The position numbers and the translations under genes are program-made. This document shows, piece after piece, positions 15,510 through 24,673 of a stretch of DNA of 64,000 bases. The notes beneath the pieces were generated by a model. The model was given only the letters and a program-made list of their open reading frames with translations. It was not told the origin of the DNA and searched no databases. The number at the start of each line of letters is the position of its first letter. Position 1 is the first letter of the stretch. The stretch lies in NCBI RefSeq assembly GCF_003334855.1, contig NZ_QOWE01000009.1, positions 62,001 through 126,000 on the forward strand, in the 5' to 3' direction. This DNA comes from Larkinella punicea (GTDB lineage Bacteria; Bacteroidota; Bacteroidia; Cytophagales; Spirosomataceae).

Positions 15510-18341
15510 ATGGCTGCCCTTCTCCTAAACCGACGAATTCCGAACGCAAAAAGCAGCGGTTTTCAATGCTTCATGCTTTGCGGTTACTTTCTCCTTGCTG
15601 GCGTATCTTTGGCTTTCGGGCAATCGTCTTCGGTTCACCTCGATTCGAACGGCTTTTTCCAGCTTCAGATTCATCCGTCCATCCGTTCGGCAGCGGCTCG
15701 GAAGACCCAGAATGCCGTTCTTTCCGTGACGGATGATGCACGACGGCCGGCCAATGCGGCTATTCTTTCGGTGTCGTTCGATGCGGGTTTCGACATCAAT
15801 GCCATCAGTTTTCTGACCCTGGTCGTAAAAACCTCCACCGATTTTCAGGCACCGGGAGAGGTTATTTACATTTCAGGCAAGGCGCTTGACAAAGGCACCC
15901 GAACGCTGCAAATACCGGTTGGAGGATTAAAAGAGAATACCGACTATTATTTCACATTATACCATTCTTCGGGCTGCGATGGCGACGAAACCGGGCAAAT
16001 CCATTATAAAACCGGAACGGCGCTCAAAAAAAACAAAAAAGTTCTGCTGGTTATGGACAATCAGTACGAAAACGATTCCCAGGTCCAGCAGGCTTTAACG
16101 GTCTATAAAACCGACGCTACCCGCGCCGATCCCAATCTTGTTTTTGAGCAAACATACCTTTCTGCCGACCCAACGGAGAAAGGGCAGCTATACGAAAAAA
16201 TTAAAGCCCGATACTTTGATTCCGAAGCGCCCCTCCATTACCTGTTTTTTATCGGGCGCATCCCCAACGCCAGCATCCGGGCCGACATCCTCGACCACAA
16301 AACCAATCAGCCGCTCCCGGGGAGACAAACCTGGTTTTCCAGCCTGGGCGTATACGCCAAAATTCTGACCCAGGATTTTCCCTTCGATCCGCAGGAAAAA
16401 GTGTTCATTAGTCGACGTTACGATTGCCAGCTCGCGGGAAAAGAGCCGCTACCGAATGACATTGCACCCGTTTTTTTCCAGTCCTCCATCTCCGACATTT
16501 CGTATGGTGCCCTCGTGCCCACTCGCCCGGAAGAGGGAAAGGCTTATATTTTGCGGTATTTTGAAAAACTACATCAGTTCAAAACCGGTACGATCAAGTT
16601 TGACAAAAAGGTGTTGCTGGCCGATACGTTTTACAACGACGGCGGTTATCCAAAACAAATTGAGCAGCTAACCGGGCGATGGAAGAACAACGATACGATT
16701 AACGTACCTCAAAAATATGGCGCAGACTTTCACGGTTTTGATCCGGTCTGGCAGGCGGATTACCTCAAAAAGTTAGGTACAAATTCCTACGAAATAGTCT
16801 ATTATTCGGGACACGGTGAGCCCGTTTCCCATTATTACGGCATTACACCGAATGCGATCAGAAGCCTCGAAAAGCTTAATACGCTCCTCTTCGATTTTGC
16901 CTCCTGTTCGGTCGGAAATGTTGATTTTCAGGATTATCTGGCCGGAACGTATCTCGATAAAGGGAATACGCTTTTTGTCAATTCGTATTCGACTCCGATC
17001 GCTATCTTTACTTATAATAATCAATCGCCGTTATTAACCAAGTTTAAGGAGAATCAGACTTTTCATGAGATTGCGAAAGGAGCTTACGTGAGCGATGCCT
17101 ACCGGTATGGCTTCACGGCCAACATAACCCAATATTTATTGGGCGACCCGCTCCTGTTGCTTGATCCGCCCCAATGCAACAACGCTGAACCACTGATTAT
17201 TTCCACCACCGGTTTCACCGAGCTTTGTCCCGGCGATACGGCGACGCTCCGGCTTTCGACCAATTTCACGGATGTTCGCTGGTTCCGGAATGAGCAGGAA
17301 ATCAGTGGTGCCAAAGGCCATACGCTGGCCGTGACACAAGGCGGTTTGTATACGGCGAAAGCCAAACGATGCGAGCAGGAAGTGAGCAGCGATCAGGGTG
17401 TTACCATCACGTTAAAACCGGGTCCCGAAACACCGGTTATTACGGTTGAAACCTTCCCGGATCGGTTCCGTTTGCGGGTCACGCCAGCGGGAAAATTCAC
17501 GAGCTTCAGTTGGTTCATTAACGGAGAACGCTGGACCGAAACCACGCGTGACACCACCGTTGCGGCCTTTTTGGGCGATTATACCGTTCGGGTTTCCCAG
17601 GATGGTTGTTCGGCCCTGTCAAAACCGGTTTCGGTTCGCATTGAAAAACCGGCGCTATCCGTCACTACCCCCGTCCCCCTTTGCACAGGCGACAGCGTCT
17701 CGCTGAAAGCGCCCGATAATTTCAGTTCGTATACGTGGCTGACCAAAGACGGCCCGTCGGTGACAACCACCAGCAGCACCCGGTTCATCAAGCAGAGCGC
17801 TTCCGTGGCGGTGACGCCCAAACGGGGCAATCTGGAAGGGCCGACCTCCGATTATGTCACCATGAACTTCTCCCCTAAACCGCCCAAGCCAACCGTGACC
17901 CCGGAAAGCAACGGTTTCCGTTCGAGCAGTGCGACGGGCAATCAGTGGTACCGAAACGGTCAACCCCTGCCGGATTCGACGCGCCAGGTTCTGCGCAATC
18001 CGGGTGCCGGAACCTATACCGTCCGCGTGACCGGACAAGGTGGCTGCTTCAACGACTCGGACCCAATGATCATCACGGCGGTGGAGCCGACGTTGGGAAC
18101 TTTGAAAGTATACCCGAATCCCGGCAACGGGACGTTCTGGGTGGAGTGGCCCGACGCTTTCCGGTCGGGGGATCTGGAGGTGGTGGATAACCTGGGCCGC
18201 AAACTCTATAGTCGTTCCTACGCCACCAAACCGACAGGCCCGGTGCCGGTCAGGCTGAAAACCGCTCCGGGTCTGTATCTGTTGCGGCTTTCGAATGCCG
18301 GACAAATTCACACGGTCAAGGTAGTGATTGAAACCGATTGA
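15510..18341 (+). CDS. Secreted C25 (gingipain-like) cysteine peptidase with T9SS C-terminal domain
   Basis: 943 residues from ATG 15510; ATG 15573 (MLCGYFLLAGVSLAFGQ) is an equally possible start directly at the signal peptide, and a TTG at 15453 is less likely. The caspase-fold catalytic part carries IVYYSGHGEP with His about 435 and LLFDFASCSVGN with Cys about 466, matching the gingipain His-Cys dyad 31 residues apart. It is followed by three or four Ig-like segments rich in Gly-Asn turns and by a type A sorting domain (LKVYPNPGNGTFWVEW, LDNLGR-like VVDNLGRKLYSRS, APGLYLLRLSN). It should be exported and displayed or released by the type IX system. The sensor kinase gene begins 25 bases downstream. 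Confidence 0.88.
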   Translation: MAALLLNRRIPNAKSSGFQCFMLCGYFLLAGVSLAFGQSSSVHLDSNGFFQLQIHPSIRSAAARKTQNAVLSVTDDARRPANAAILSVSFDAGFDINAISFLTLVVKTSTDFQAPGEVIYISGKALDKGTRTLQIPVGGLKENTDYYFTLYHSSGCDGDETGQIHYKTGTALKKNKKVLLVMDNQYENDSQVQQALTVYKTDATRADPNLVFEQTYLSADPTEKGQLYEKIKARYFDSEAPLHYLFFIGRIPNASIRADILDHKTNQPLPGRQTWFSSLGVYAKILTQDFPFDPQEKVFISRRYDCQLAGKEPLPNDIAPVFFQSSISDISYGALVPTRPEEGKAYILRYFEKLHQFKTGTIKFDKKVLLADTFYNDGGYPKQIEQLTGRWKNNDTINVPQKYGADFHGFDPVWQADYLKKLGTNSYEIVYYSGHGEPVSHYYGITPNAIRSLEKLNTLLFDFASCSVGNVDFQDYLAGTYLDKGNTLFVNSYSTPIAIFTYNNQSPLLTKFKENQTFHEIAKGAYVSDAYRYGFTANITQYLLGDPLLLLDPPQCNNAEPLIISTTGFTELCPGDTATLRLSTNFTDVRWFRNEQEISGAKGHTLAVTQGGLYTAKAKRCEQEVSSDQGVTITLKPGPETPVITVETFPDRFRLRVTPAGKFTSFSWFINGERWTETTRDTTVAAFLGDYTVRVSQDGCSALSKPVSVRIEKPALSVTTPVPLCTGDSVSLKAPDNFSSYTWLTKDGPSVTTTSSTRFIKQSASVAVTPKRGNLEGPTSDYVTMNFSPKPPKPTVTPESNGFRSSSATGNQWYRNGQPLPDSTRQVLRNPGAGTYTVRVTGQGGCFNDSDPMIITAVEPTLGTLKVYPNPGNGTFWVEWPDAFRSGDLEVVDNLGRKLYSRSYATKPTGPVPVRLKTAPGLYLLRLSNAGQIHTVKVVIETD

Positions 18342-18366
18342 TAGAGCTAGCCCCAAAACCGCTGCC

Positions 18367-21300
18367 ATGACCCGTCTGTGGTGTATCGCCCTCCTGCTCA
18401 TTTGCTCGTTGAGCGTATGGAGCCACGCCCAGACGGCCCGCCAGTTCCGCTTCGAACACCTGGGCATCAACCAGGGGCTGGCGAACAATGTGGTGTATGC
18501 CCTGCTTCAGGACCGCGAGGGGTACATGTGGTTTGCGACCGACAATGGCCTCAGCAAATACGACGGCTACACGGTTACTACCTACAAAAAGATTCCAGGA
18601 GATACGACCTCGCTCGCGGGCAATTCCGTAATTCAGTTGATGGAAGACCGGGATGGTTTCCTCTGGCTCGGCATGATGGGGCAGGGAATTTGTAAATTTG
18701 ATAAACAGACTGAAACCTTTACCTGCTACGGCCCTACTCCCCAAACCCTTCATCATGGAACGATAAACACCCTTGTGGAAGATCGGGAGGGTGACCTTTG
18801 GGTAGCGAACGGCACGCCCGAACTCCGGAAGTTCGACAAAAAAACCGGCACCTATTCCCGCTTCAATTATGCGACCTTGCTGGCCGAAAAGTCCTCCGCC
18901 GGGAAAATCCCGGAAGTCAACACGATTTACCGCGACAAAACCGGAACTTTGTGGGTGGGTAGTCAACAGGGGCTACACCGAATGAGTCGCAACCCGGCCG
19001 GAGCCGAAAAAACCGCTCCCGTTAGCTTTACAACCTACCGGCACGACCCTGCCAATTCCCGCAGCCTGAGCCACAATGAAGTGCGGGAACTGTATGAAGA
19101 CCATACGGGTATGTTGTGGATCAGCACCGAGAATGGCCTGAACCGGTTTGACCGGAAAAGTGGGACGTTCAGGCATTACCCCTACACACTAAGCCCGTCG
19201 CCGGCCATCAATGCCACCATCAACCGAAAATTCAGACACTTTGCTGAAGATCAGCAGGGGAACCTTTGGATTGGCACCAATACGCAGGGTTTGTTTCAGC
19301 TCAATCCCGAACGCACCCGCTTCACGCAGGTGCAGCACGACCCGGAAAATCCGCTGAGTTTGCGTGGTTCTTTCGTCAACGCCCTTCTGGTGGATCGATC
19401 CGGTTTGTTGTGGGTCAGCATTTGGGGTGAAGGCGTTGACCGGGCGCATCCCCGCCAGCAGCCGTTCCAGCATTACCGACCGCTTCCCGCTCCTGTTCCG
19501 TCCTTGAGCAATAAGTACGTCGATGCCATTCTGGAAGACCGCTCCGGAATCGTCTGGCTGGCCACCGGGGCCGGACTGGACCGGCTGGACCAACGAACGG
19601 GCCGCTTTAAGACGTACCGATTCTCCCCTAACCAGCCCAGGGGGCAGCCGACTCGCCATGTGAATGCCCTGCTCGAAGACCGCGACGGCAACCTGTGGGT
19701 AGGTAGCCAGGGCGACCTGGCGCTGTTCAACCGGCAAACGGAAACGTTTATTCCGTTTACGCAGGACACCCTCCGCTATCCCGGACTCGGCGGTAATGGC
19801 GCGATCTTCACCCTTTACGAAGACCGCCAGGGCCTGCTTTGGCTGGGCACCAACAACGGGATCAAGAGCTTCGACCGAAAAACGGGGCACGTAACCCACT
19901 ATGCGTATGATCCGAAAAACGCAAAGGGAATCAGCGATGCCTGGGCGATTTCGATTCATGAAGACAAGCAGGGAAACCTCTGGATTGGGACGGGCAGCGT
20001 GGCGCTCAATCGGCTGGACCGGAAAACCGGGCGGTTTACCCATTATCGCCCGGATCGTCGCAAACCGGGTAGCCTTCCGGCAGATGCCGTTCCCAGCATC
20101 TTTCAGGATTCAAAAGGGAATCTGTGGCTAGGAACCTCCGGCGGAGGGCTGTGCCGATTTGAGTATGAAACGCAAACATTTCAGGTCTTTACGCAGGCCG
20201 ACGGGCTGGCCGATCATTCTATTTTTTCCATTCAGGAAGACAACCAGGGGCAGTTGTGGCTGGGAACGTCCAAAGGCCTCTCCCGGTTTTCGTTCGCCGA
20301 CAAGACCTTTATCAATTACGATGTCAGTGACGGTTTGCCCGGCGACGGGTTCAAAAAGGCCCATTTCAAGGGGAAGAGCGGTATGCTGTACTTCGGCGGT
20401 GAAAATGGATTCGTTTCGTTCGATCCCCGACAGCTAACGACCAACCGCCATATTCCACCGGTGGTGATTACGCAGGCCAAATTGTTCGACAAACCCATCC
20501 CCGGTAAAATAGAAGCCCGAACCCTGCACCTGAACTACGATGAAAACTTTTTCTCCTTTGAATTTGCGGCCCTGAATTATGTAAATCCCTCCAAAAATCA
20601 ATACGCCTACCAACTGGCAGGCCTGGAGAAAAACTGGGTATACAGTGGCTCGCGACGGTATGTGAGCTATACCAATTTGGATCCCGGAACGTACGTTTTC
20701 CGGGTCAAGGGATCGAACAACGATGGGGTCTGGAACGAAAAAGGAACGTCGATTCAGGTCATCATTCATCCACCGTGGTGGCAAACGACCTGGTTTCGAC
20801 TGGTGGCCATCCTGAGCCTGCTTTTGCTGGCCGGTACTGCCGTCCGGCTTTACACGCAGATGAAACTGAGCCGGCAACGGCACGAGATGAAACAGGTTTT
20901 GCAGGCGCAGGAGGGCGAACGACAACGGCTGGCGGGCGATTTGCATGATGACCTGGGATCGACGCTGGCGGCCATCAAGGTGCAACTCGAAATCGTTCAC
21001 GAACCCGACGATGCCTTGTTGCAGCCGATCAGGCTGATGGAAAAAGCAATTCGCGACCTTCGGCACATTTCCCACAACCTGATGCCCCCCGAGTTTGCCC
21101 GGCTCGGCCTGACCGAAGCCCTGCACGAAACCGTAAACCGGGTCGAAGCCAATTCCGGGATTTACTTTCTGTTCATCTCGTTTGGCCCGGAACGCCGGCT
21201 CGACAACGAAATGGAGTTGACCATTTACCGAATTGCGGTTGAACTCATCCAAAATGCCATCCGCCATGCCCGGGCAAAGCAGATAACCGTTCAGTTGCTT

Positions 21301-21492
21301 TTTTATCCACAACAGGTATCTTTATTGGTCGAAGACGACGGTCGGGGGTATTCGGCAACCGGGCACAACAAATCCGCCGGAATCGGGCTGCGCAACATTC
21401 GCTCCCGGGTCACGTATCTGAAGTCAAAATTACTGGTCGATTCCGGCGAACGCGGAACAACCATCATTCTGGAGGTGCCTATTGATTCGTAA
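18367..21492 (+). CDS. Two-component propeller sensor histidine kinase (LytS/NarX type)
   Basis: 1041 residues from ATG 18367, giving a clean signal peptide (MTRLWCIALLLICSLSVWSHAQ); a TTG at 18328 inside the previous gene is rejected. The periplasmic part has about 12-14 propeller repeats of the form EDRxGxLWVGTxxGLxRFD, arranged as two seven-bladed propellers, then a Y_Y_Y domain (residues about 700-800). One membrane helix (FRLVAILSLLLLAGTAVRLY) leads to a HisKA_3 domain (QRLAGDLHDDLGSTLAAIK, His about 860) and an HATPase. Unlike the hybrid kinases common in this phylum it lacks receiver and AraC domains; its partner regulator is the next gene, overlapping region 21482-21497. Confidence 0.92.
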   Translation: MTRLWCIALLLICSLSVWSHAQTARQFRFEHLGINQGLANNVVYALLQDREGYMWFATDNGLSKYDGYTVTTYKKIPGDTTSLAGNSVIQLMEDRDGFLWLGMMGQGICKFDKQTETFTCYGPTPQTLHHGTINTLVEDREGDLWVANGTPELRKFDKKTGTYSRFNYATLLAEKSSAGKIPEVNTIYRDKTGTLWVGSQQGLHRMSRNPAGAEKTAPVSFTTYRHDPANSRSLSHNEVRELYEDHTGMLWISTENGLNRFDRKSGTFRHYPYTLSPSPAINATINRKFRHFAEDQQGNLWIGTNTQGLFQLNPERTRFTQVQHDPENPLSLRGSFVNALLVDRSGLLWVSIWGEGVDRAHPRQQPFQHYRPLPAPVPSLSNKYVDAILEDRSGIVWLATGAGLDRLDQRTGRFKTYRFSPNQPRGQPTRHVNALLEDRDGNLWVGSQGDLALFNRQTETFIPFTQDTLRYPGLGGNGAIFTLYEDRQGLLWLGTNNGIKSFDRKTGHVTHYAYDPKNAKGISDAWAISIHEDKQGNLWIGTGSVALNRLDRKTGRFTHYRPDRRKPGSLPADAVPSIFQDSKGNLWLGTSGGGLCRFEYETQTFQVFTQADGLADHSIFSIQEDNQGQLWLGTSKGLSRFSFADKTFINYDVSDGLPGDGFKKAHFKGKSGMLYFGGENGFVSFDPRQLTTNRHIPPVVITQAKLFDKPIPGKIEARTLHLNYDENFFSFEFAALNYVNPSKNQYAYQLAGLEKNWVYSGSRRYVSYTNLDPGTYVFRVKGSNNDGVWNEKGTSIQVIIHPPWWQTTWFRLVAILSLLLLAGTAVRLYTQMKLSRQRHEMKQVLQAQEGERQRLAGDLHDDLGSTLAAIKVQLEIVHEPDDALLQPIRLMEKAIRDLRHISHNLMPPEFARLGLTEALHETVNRVEANSGIYFLFISFGPERRLDNEMELTIYRIAVELIQNAIRHARAKQITVQLLFYPQQVSLLVEDDGRGYSATGHNKSAGIGLRNIRSRVTYLKSKLLVDSGERGTTIILEVPIDS

Positions 21493-21496
21493 ATGC

Positions 21497-22141
21497 ATGG
21501 ATTCTGCTGTTAAACCGATCACCATTCTGATTGCCGACGACCATCAGGTGTTTAACGATGGCCTACGCAGCCTGCTCCGGTCGGTTGGCTCCCGCTATCA
21601 GGTGGTCGATCAGGTGTATACTGGAACGGGCATCCTGCCGGCCATTCAGAACGTACACCCTGATCTGGTTCTGCTGGACATCAATTTGCCCAACCGGAAT
21701 GGGCTAAACAGGGCCCGCGAGGTCGTCCAAGCGTTTCCGCTGGTTCGGGTCATTATCATTTCGATGTACAGCTACCAGACGTTTGTCGACGAACTGAAAG
21801 CCATCGGTGTGGCCGGTTATCTCCTGAAAAGTGCTTCCCAGCAGGAACTGTTCACCTGCCTGCAAAACGTCGTCGACGGTATTCCGTACTTCGACCCGAA
21901 ATCGGGCAGCAAGGCCGGAACGCTGCACCCCGAAGATGATCTTCTGAAACGGTTTAAACTATCGCCCCGCGAGTTGGAAATTATCGCCCTCCTGAAACAG
22001 GGATTCGACACGCCCGAAATCGCCAAACGGCTTTTGCTGTTGACCGAAACCGTTAAAATCCACCGCAAGAACATCTATTATAAGCTGGCAGTCAACAACC
22101 TGGCCGAATTGATTCAGTTCGCCGATGAACAGGGTCTGTGA
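21497..22141 (+). CDS. LuxR/NarL-type response regulator
   Basis: 214 residues from ATG 21497, four bases after the kinase stop. Receiver domain: ITILIADDHQVFNDGL (acidic pair), LVLLDINLPNRNG with phosphoacceptor Asp 61, and IIISMY and LLKSA completing the pocket. C-terminal LuxR helix-turn-helix: LSPRELEIIALLKQGFDTPEIAKRLLLLTETVKIHRKNIYYKL. Phosphotransfer from the propeller kinase directly upstream is expected, and the C25 peptidase gene two steps up is a candidate target or co-regulated cargo. The kinase gene and this one form a two-gene unit with the peptidase. Confidence 0.92.
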   Translation: MDSAVKPITILIADDHQVFNDGLRSLLRSVGSRYQVVDQVYTGTGILPAIQNVHPDLVLLDINLPNRNGLNRAREVVQAFPLVRVIIISMYSYQTFVDELKAIGVAGYLLKSASQQELFTCLQNVVDGIPYFDPKSGSKAGTLHPEDDLLKRFKLSPRELEIIALLKQGFDTPEIAKRLLLLTETVKIHRKNIYYKLAVNNLAELIQFADEQGL

Positions 22142-22195
22142 GCGTTGATAAATCTTTATTGGAAGCCATTTCTTGAAAAACCAGCTAACTAAAAT

Positions 22196-22607
22196 TCAAT
22201 CGATCCAATTTTCAAGTTTGATCCGATCCAGATTTTCAAAGTCACGCGTGTTGCGCGTAACAAGCGTCAGATCGTGAACAATAGCCGCCGAGCCGATCAA
22301 CAAATCAAACTCGCCGACAGGACGCCCAATCCGCTTTAATGCCGCTTTCTGCCGGGCATATTCATGGAAACTTGGCCCAATAAGTAACGTTCGGCCAACA
22401 AATGCCGTACGAAGCCAATCAAGGTTTTTCCGATTCTTGTTACGACGATTGGGATCGCTATTTTCAACACCGTAAAGCAGTTCTGCAATGGTGATCTCTG
22501 ACAGGTAACAGGAGCTAATACCGACCTGACTAATTTTACGTTCCAGATCGAACTGCCCTCTAAATAAATAAATAAATGCAAATATTGGTATCCAGCAGGG
22601 AACTCAT
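22196..22607 (-). pseudogene. VapC-like PIN-domain toxin gene, out of frame at an (AAAT)4 repeat
   Basis: ATG at 22607 overlaps the antitoxin stop by four bases (ATGA). It encodes MSSLLDTNICIYLF and then meets TAG at 22560-22562, just after four tandem copies of ATTT (AAAT on the plus strand, 22562-22577). Removing one copy restores a single open frame of 135 residues to the TGA at 22196-22198. That product has all PIN-domain features: LLDTN near the start, SEITIAELLYGVENS, GRPVGEFDLLIGSAAI and LVTRNTRDFENLDRIKLENW, typical of VapC-type tRNA-fMet endonucleases. The downstream frame has no other stop or frameshift, so the defect is one repeat unit, as in slipped-strand phase variation. It could also be a recent loss or a sequencing error. 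Confidence 0.85.
22562..22577. repeat. Tetranucleotide repeat (AAAT)4 inside toxin gene
   Basis: Four perfect copies of AAAT in the 14th-17th codon region of the VapC-like gene. Three copies keep the gene open and four close it. Confidence 0.95.
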
Positions 22608-22840
22608 AATTCAATATCTCGCGAGCGATCATTGCGGGCACGGTAGATCATCTCTACCAGTTCATCACCGGATTCTTCGCCCTCCCAACTTCCAAAAAAC
22701 CGTTTCAAGGCTTCTTCCTGATCGACCGTTTTTGCATCGGTATGAGATTCAGAAAAAGGTGCGCCAATATGCTGAGCGAATTCTTTAACTCGCTCAAAAA
22801 CGCTTTCATTCTCCGTTTCGATTATGATGGTATGAGTCAT
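22604..22840 (-). CDS. VapB-like antitoxin
   Basis: 78 residues, acidic (MTHTIIIETENESVFERVKEFAQHIGAPFSE, then a DQEEALKRFFGSWEGEESGDELVEMIYRARNDRSRDIEL tail). The short N-terminal beta/helix part and a C-terminal helix rich in acidic residues and aromatic pairs (FFGSW) are typical of antitoxins that cover a PIN toxin. A strong ribosome-binding site (AAAGGAG) lies seven bases before the ATG. Its stop overlaps the toxin start by four bases, the normal arrangement for coupled translation. It remains intact although the toxin frame is closed. Confidence 0.75.
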   Translation of the reverse strand: MTHTIIIETENESVFERVKEFAQHIGAPFSESHTDAKTVDQEEALKRFFGSWEGEESGDELVEMIYRARNDRSRDIEL

Positions 22841-22860
22841 GCGCGTCTCCTTTCTTTCAT

Positions 22861-22888
22861 AGAAAAAGCCCTGACCGATGCGATCAGG
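22861..22888 (-). terminator. Intrinsic terminator of the serine hydrolase gene
   Basis: CCTGATCG-cat-CGGTCAGG hairpin (22870-22888) with a T-tract on the minus strand (22862-22866), 79 bases after the hydrolase stop and before the antitoxin gene. Confidence 0.7.
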
Positions 22889-22966
22889 ACATTAATTTAC
22901 CGAAAATTTGGCTATTTAGCAATTTCTCCCCGGCTTTACACCCGTGTTTTCCTTTCTCCATCCCGC

Positions 22967-24571
22967 TTATTTCCCCTGCGAAACCGTCCCCATCAGCTTC
23001 CCTTCCAAAACCGGGCGTGGGTCTTTGGTGTTTGACAAAACCGCCAGGCTTTTCTGGAATTCAAGCCGCAGATCGTCACCGTCAAACCGGCAGGTTACGT
23101 TCTCATAATGGGCCGTTTCGATAAACCGCCATGTCATCGTAAACGTGTTTTCGTCGCTCCAGGCACCACTCCCGGCCAGTTTCGTTTTAGTCTCTTTCGG
23201 AACCGATGTCGGAACGAGTTTCAGCGGAACAGTCGACAAATCGGTCTCGCCTTCTTTCCAGTTCCCTAAACCGCAAACCACCCGGTGTTCGCCCTGGTCG
23301 TCGTGCAGCGTGCAGACGCAGGAACCGTTCTGAAAAGCCAGCGAAACCCGTTTGATGTTCAACGAATTGTCGGCCATCTGATACGGTTTTCCCGTCACCC
23401 GCGCCACCGTCGGCGAAGTGGCTTGTCCGGCTGGCAGCGGCAAGGCCAGCGCGGCTAATTTCTGCTTGAGCGGAACCACCGGTTTGGCCGCAATGGCCTC
23501 CGGCTGAATGCCGGGCAGAATGTGTTTCCAGACCTGATCCAGAATGCCCTGCATGTCACTCGTTTCGCTCGTAATGGCAATCACCGTATCTTTTTCCGGC
23601 ATCACAATGCAGTATTGACCGAAGGCACCATCCCCCCGGTACGCGCCGTTGCGGCACCGCCAGAACTGATAGCCGTAGCCTTGCAGCCAGTCGTTTTCTT
23701 CCTTCGGGCGCGAACCGCCCTTCGATTGAATCTGAAATTTGGTGGCGTCTTCAATCCAGGCTTCGGGCAAAATTCGCTTGCCGTTCCAGATACCTTTTTT
23801 CAGGTATAACTGGCCAAACTTCGCAATGTCCTCGGTGCGCACGCGCAGCCCCCACCCGCCAGTCGCGATGCCTTTCGGATCGGTTTCCCAGTCGGCCCCC
23901 TCGATGCCCAGCGGATCAAACAGCCGGGGTTTCAGGTAAGCCAGCAACGGCTGACCCGTCACTTTCTGAATAATCGCCGACAGCATATACGTGGCCCCGC
24001 TGTTGTAGACGAAAAACGTGCCGGGTTCGTGCTCGACCGGCTGCGCCAGAAAGGCTTTCACCCAGTTCTGATCGGGATCGGACCGAAGAGCACCCGTCGA
24101 ATCTTTGTCGTGACCCGTTGCCATCGTCAGTAAATCCTTCACCCGCATGGCCGCCAGATTGGCGCTGACCGTAGCCGGAACCTCGTTCGGAAAAAACGAA
24201 ACCACCTTATCTTCGACCGTCAACCGCTTTTCGGCCACCGCCAGACCAATGGCCGATGACGTAAAACTTTTGCTGAGCGAATACAAGGTATGTTTGAGAT
24301 CGGGAGCGTAGGGCGCCCACCAGCCTTCCGCCACCACCTGACCATGCCGCACCACCATCAGACTGTGCAGATTGAGTTTGGCCGCTTCGACCGCATTGAC
24401 AAAATCCAGCAAACCGGCCGACGACACGCCCTGTGCTTCGGGCAGGCTGCGGGGCAGCCGGAACGAACGCAGCGGAGCCGCCCGGAGCGTCGTCGGCAGG
24501 GAGCCGATCAGACCCAGGCCCGCAACGCCCAGACCCAGTTGGTGGAGGAAAATTCGACGATTTAAGGTCAT
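22967..24571 (-). CDS. Secreted class C beta-lactamase-like serine hydrolase
   Basis: 534 residues. The N-terminus NRRIFLHQLGLGVAGLGLIGS resembles a twin-arginine signal. The catalytic S-x-x-K is SLSKS (Ser 98, Lys 101), followed by the YNSGATYMLSAII motif (Tyr-x-Asn type) and a WGLRVRTEDIAKFGQLYL block typical of class C beta-lactamase/penicillin-binding hydrolases. A C-terminal beta extension (residues about 400-530, DENTFTMTWRFIETAHYENVTC) is longer than in AmpC and is found in some Bacteroidota esterases. Substrate unknown: peptidoglycan peptide, ester or D-amino acid amide. Divergent from the sugar-dehydrogenase gene. Confidence 0.85.
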   Translation of the reverse strand: MTLNRRIFLHQLGLGVAGLGLIGSLPTTLRAAPLRSFRLPRSLPEAQGVSSAGLLDFVNAVEAAKLNLHSLMVVRHGQVVAEGWWAPYAPDLKHTLYSLSKSFTSSAIGLAVAEKRLTVEDKVVSFFPNEVPATVSANLAAMRVKDLLTMATGHDKDSTGALRSDPDQNWVKAFLAQPVEHEPGTFFVYNSGATYMLSAIIQKVTGQPLLAYLKPRLFDPLGIEGADWETDPKGIATGGWGLRVRTEDIAKFGQLYLKKGIWNGKRILPEAWIEDATKFQIQSKGGSRPKEENDWLQGYGYQFWRCRNGAYRGDGAFGQYCIVMPEKDTVIAITSETSDMQGILDQVWKHILPGIQPEAIAAKPVVPLKQKLAALALPLPAGQATSPTVARVTGKPYQMADNSLNIKRVSLAFQNGSCVCTLHDDQGEHRVVCGLGNWKEGETDLSTVPLKLVPTSVPKETKTKLAGSGAWSDENTFTMTWRFIETAHYENVTCRFDGDDLRLEFQKSLAVLSNTKDPRPVLEGKLMGTVSQGK

Positions 24572-24673
24572 GTTTTTAGGAATAGTATGATTTTATCCAG
24601 TGATTTTGCCAAAATACACAGAAATTGGCAATCTTTAGACTCACGGTTCCCCATTTAACGACTAAACCCTTTC

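Noticed and set aside
22336-22641. 101-residue minus frame overlapping the toxin gene
   Set aside because: A shadow frame of the VapC reading; it has no domain, whereas the frame restored by deleting one AAAT unit has all PIN motifs.
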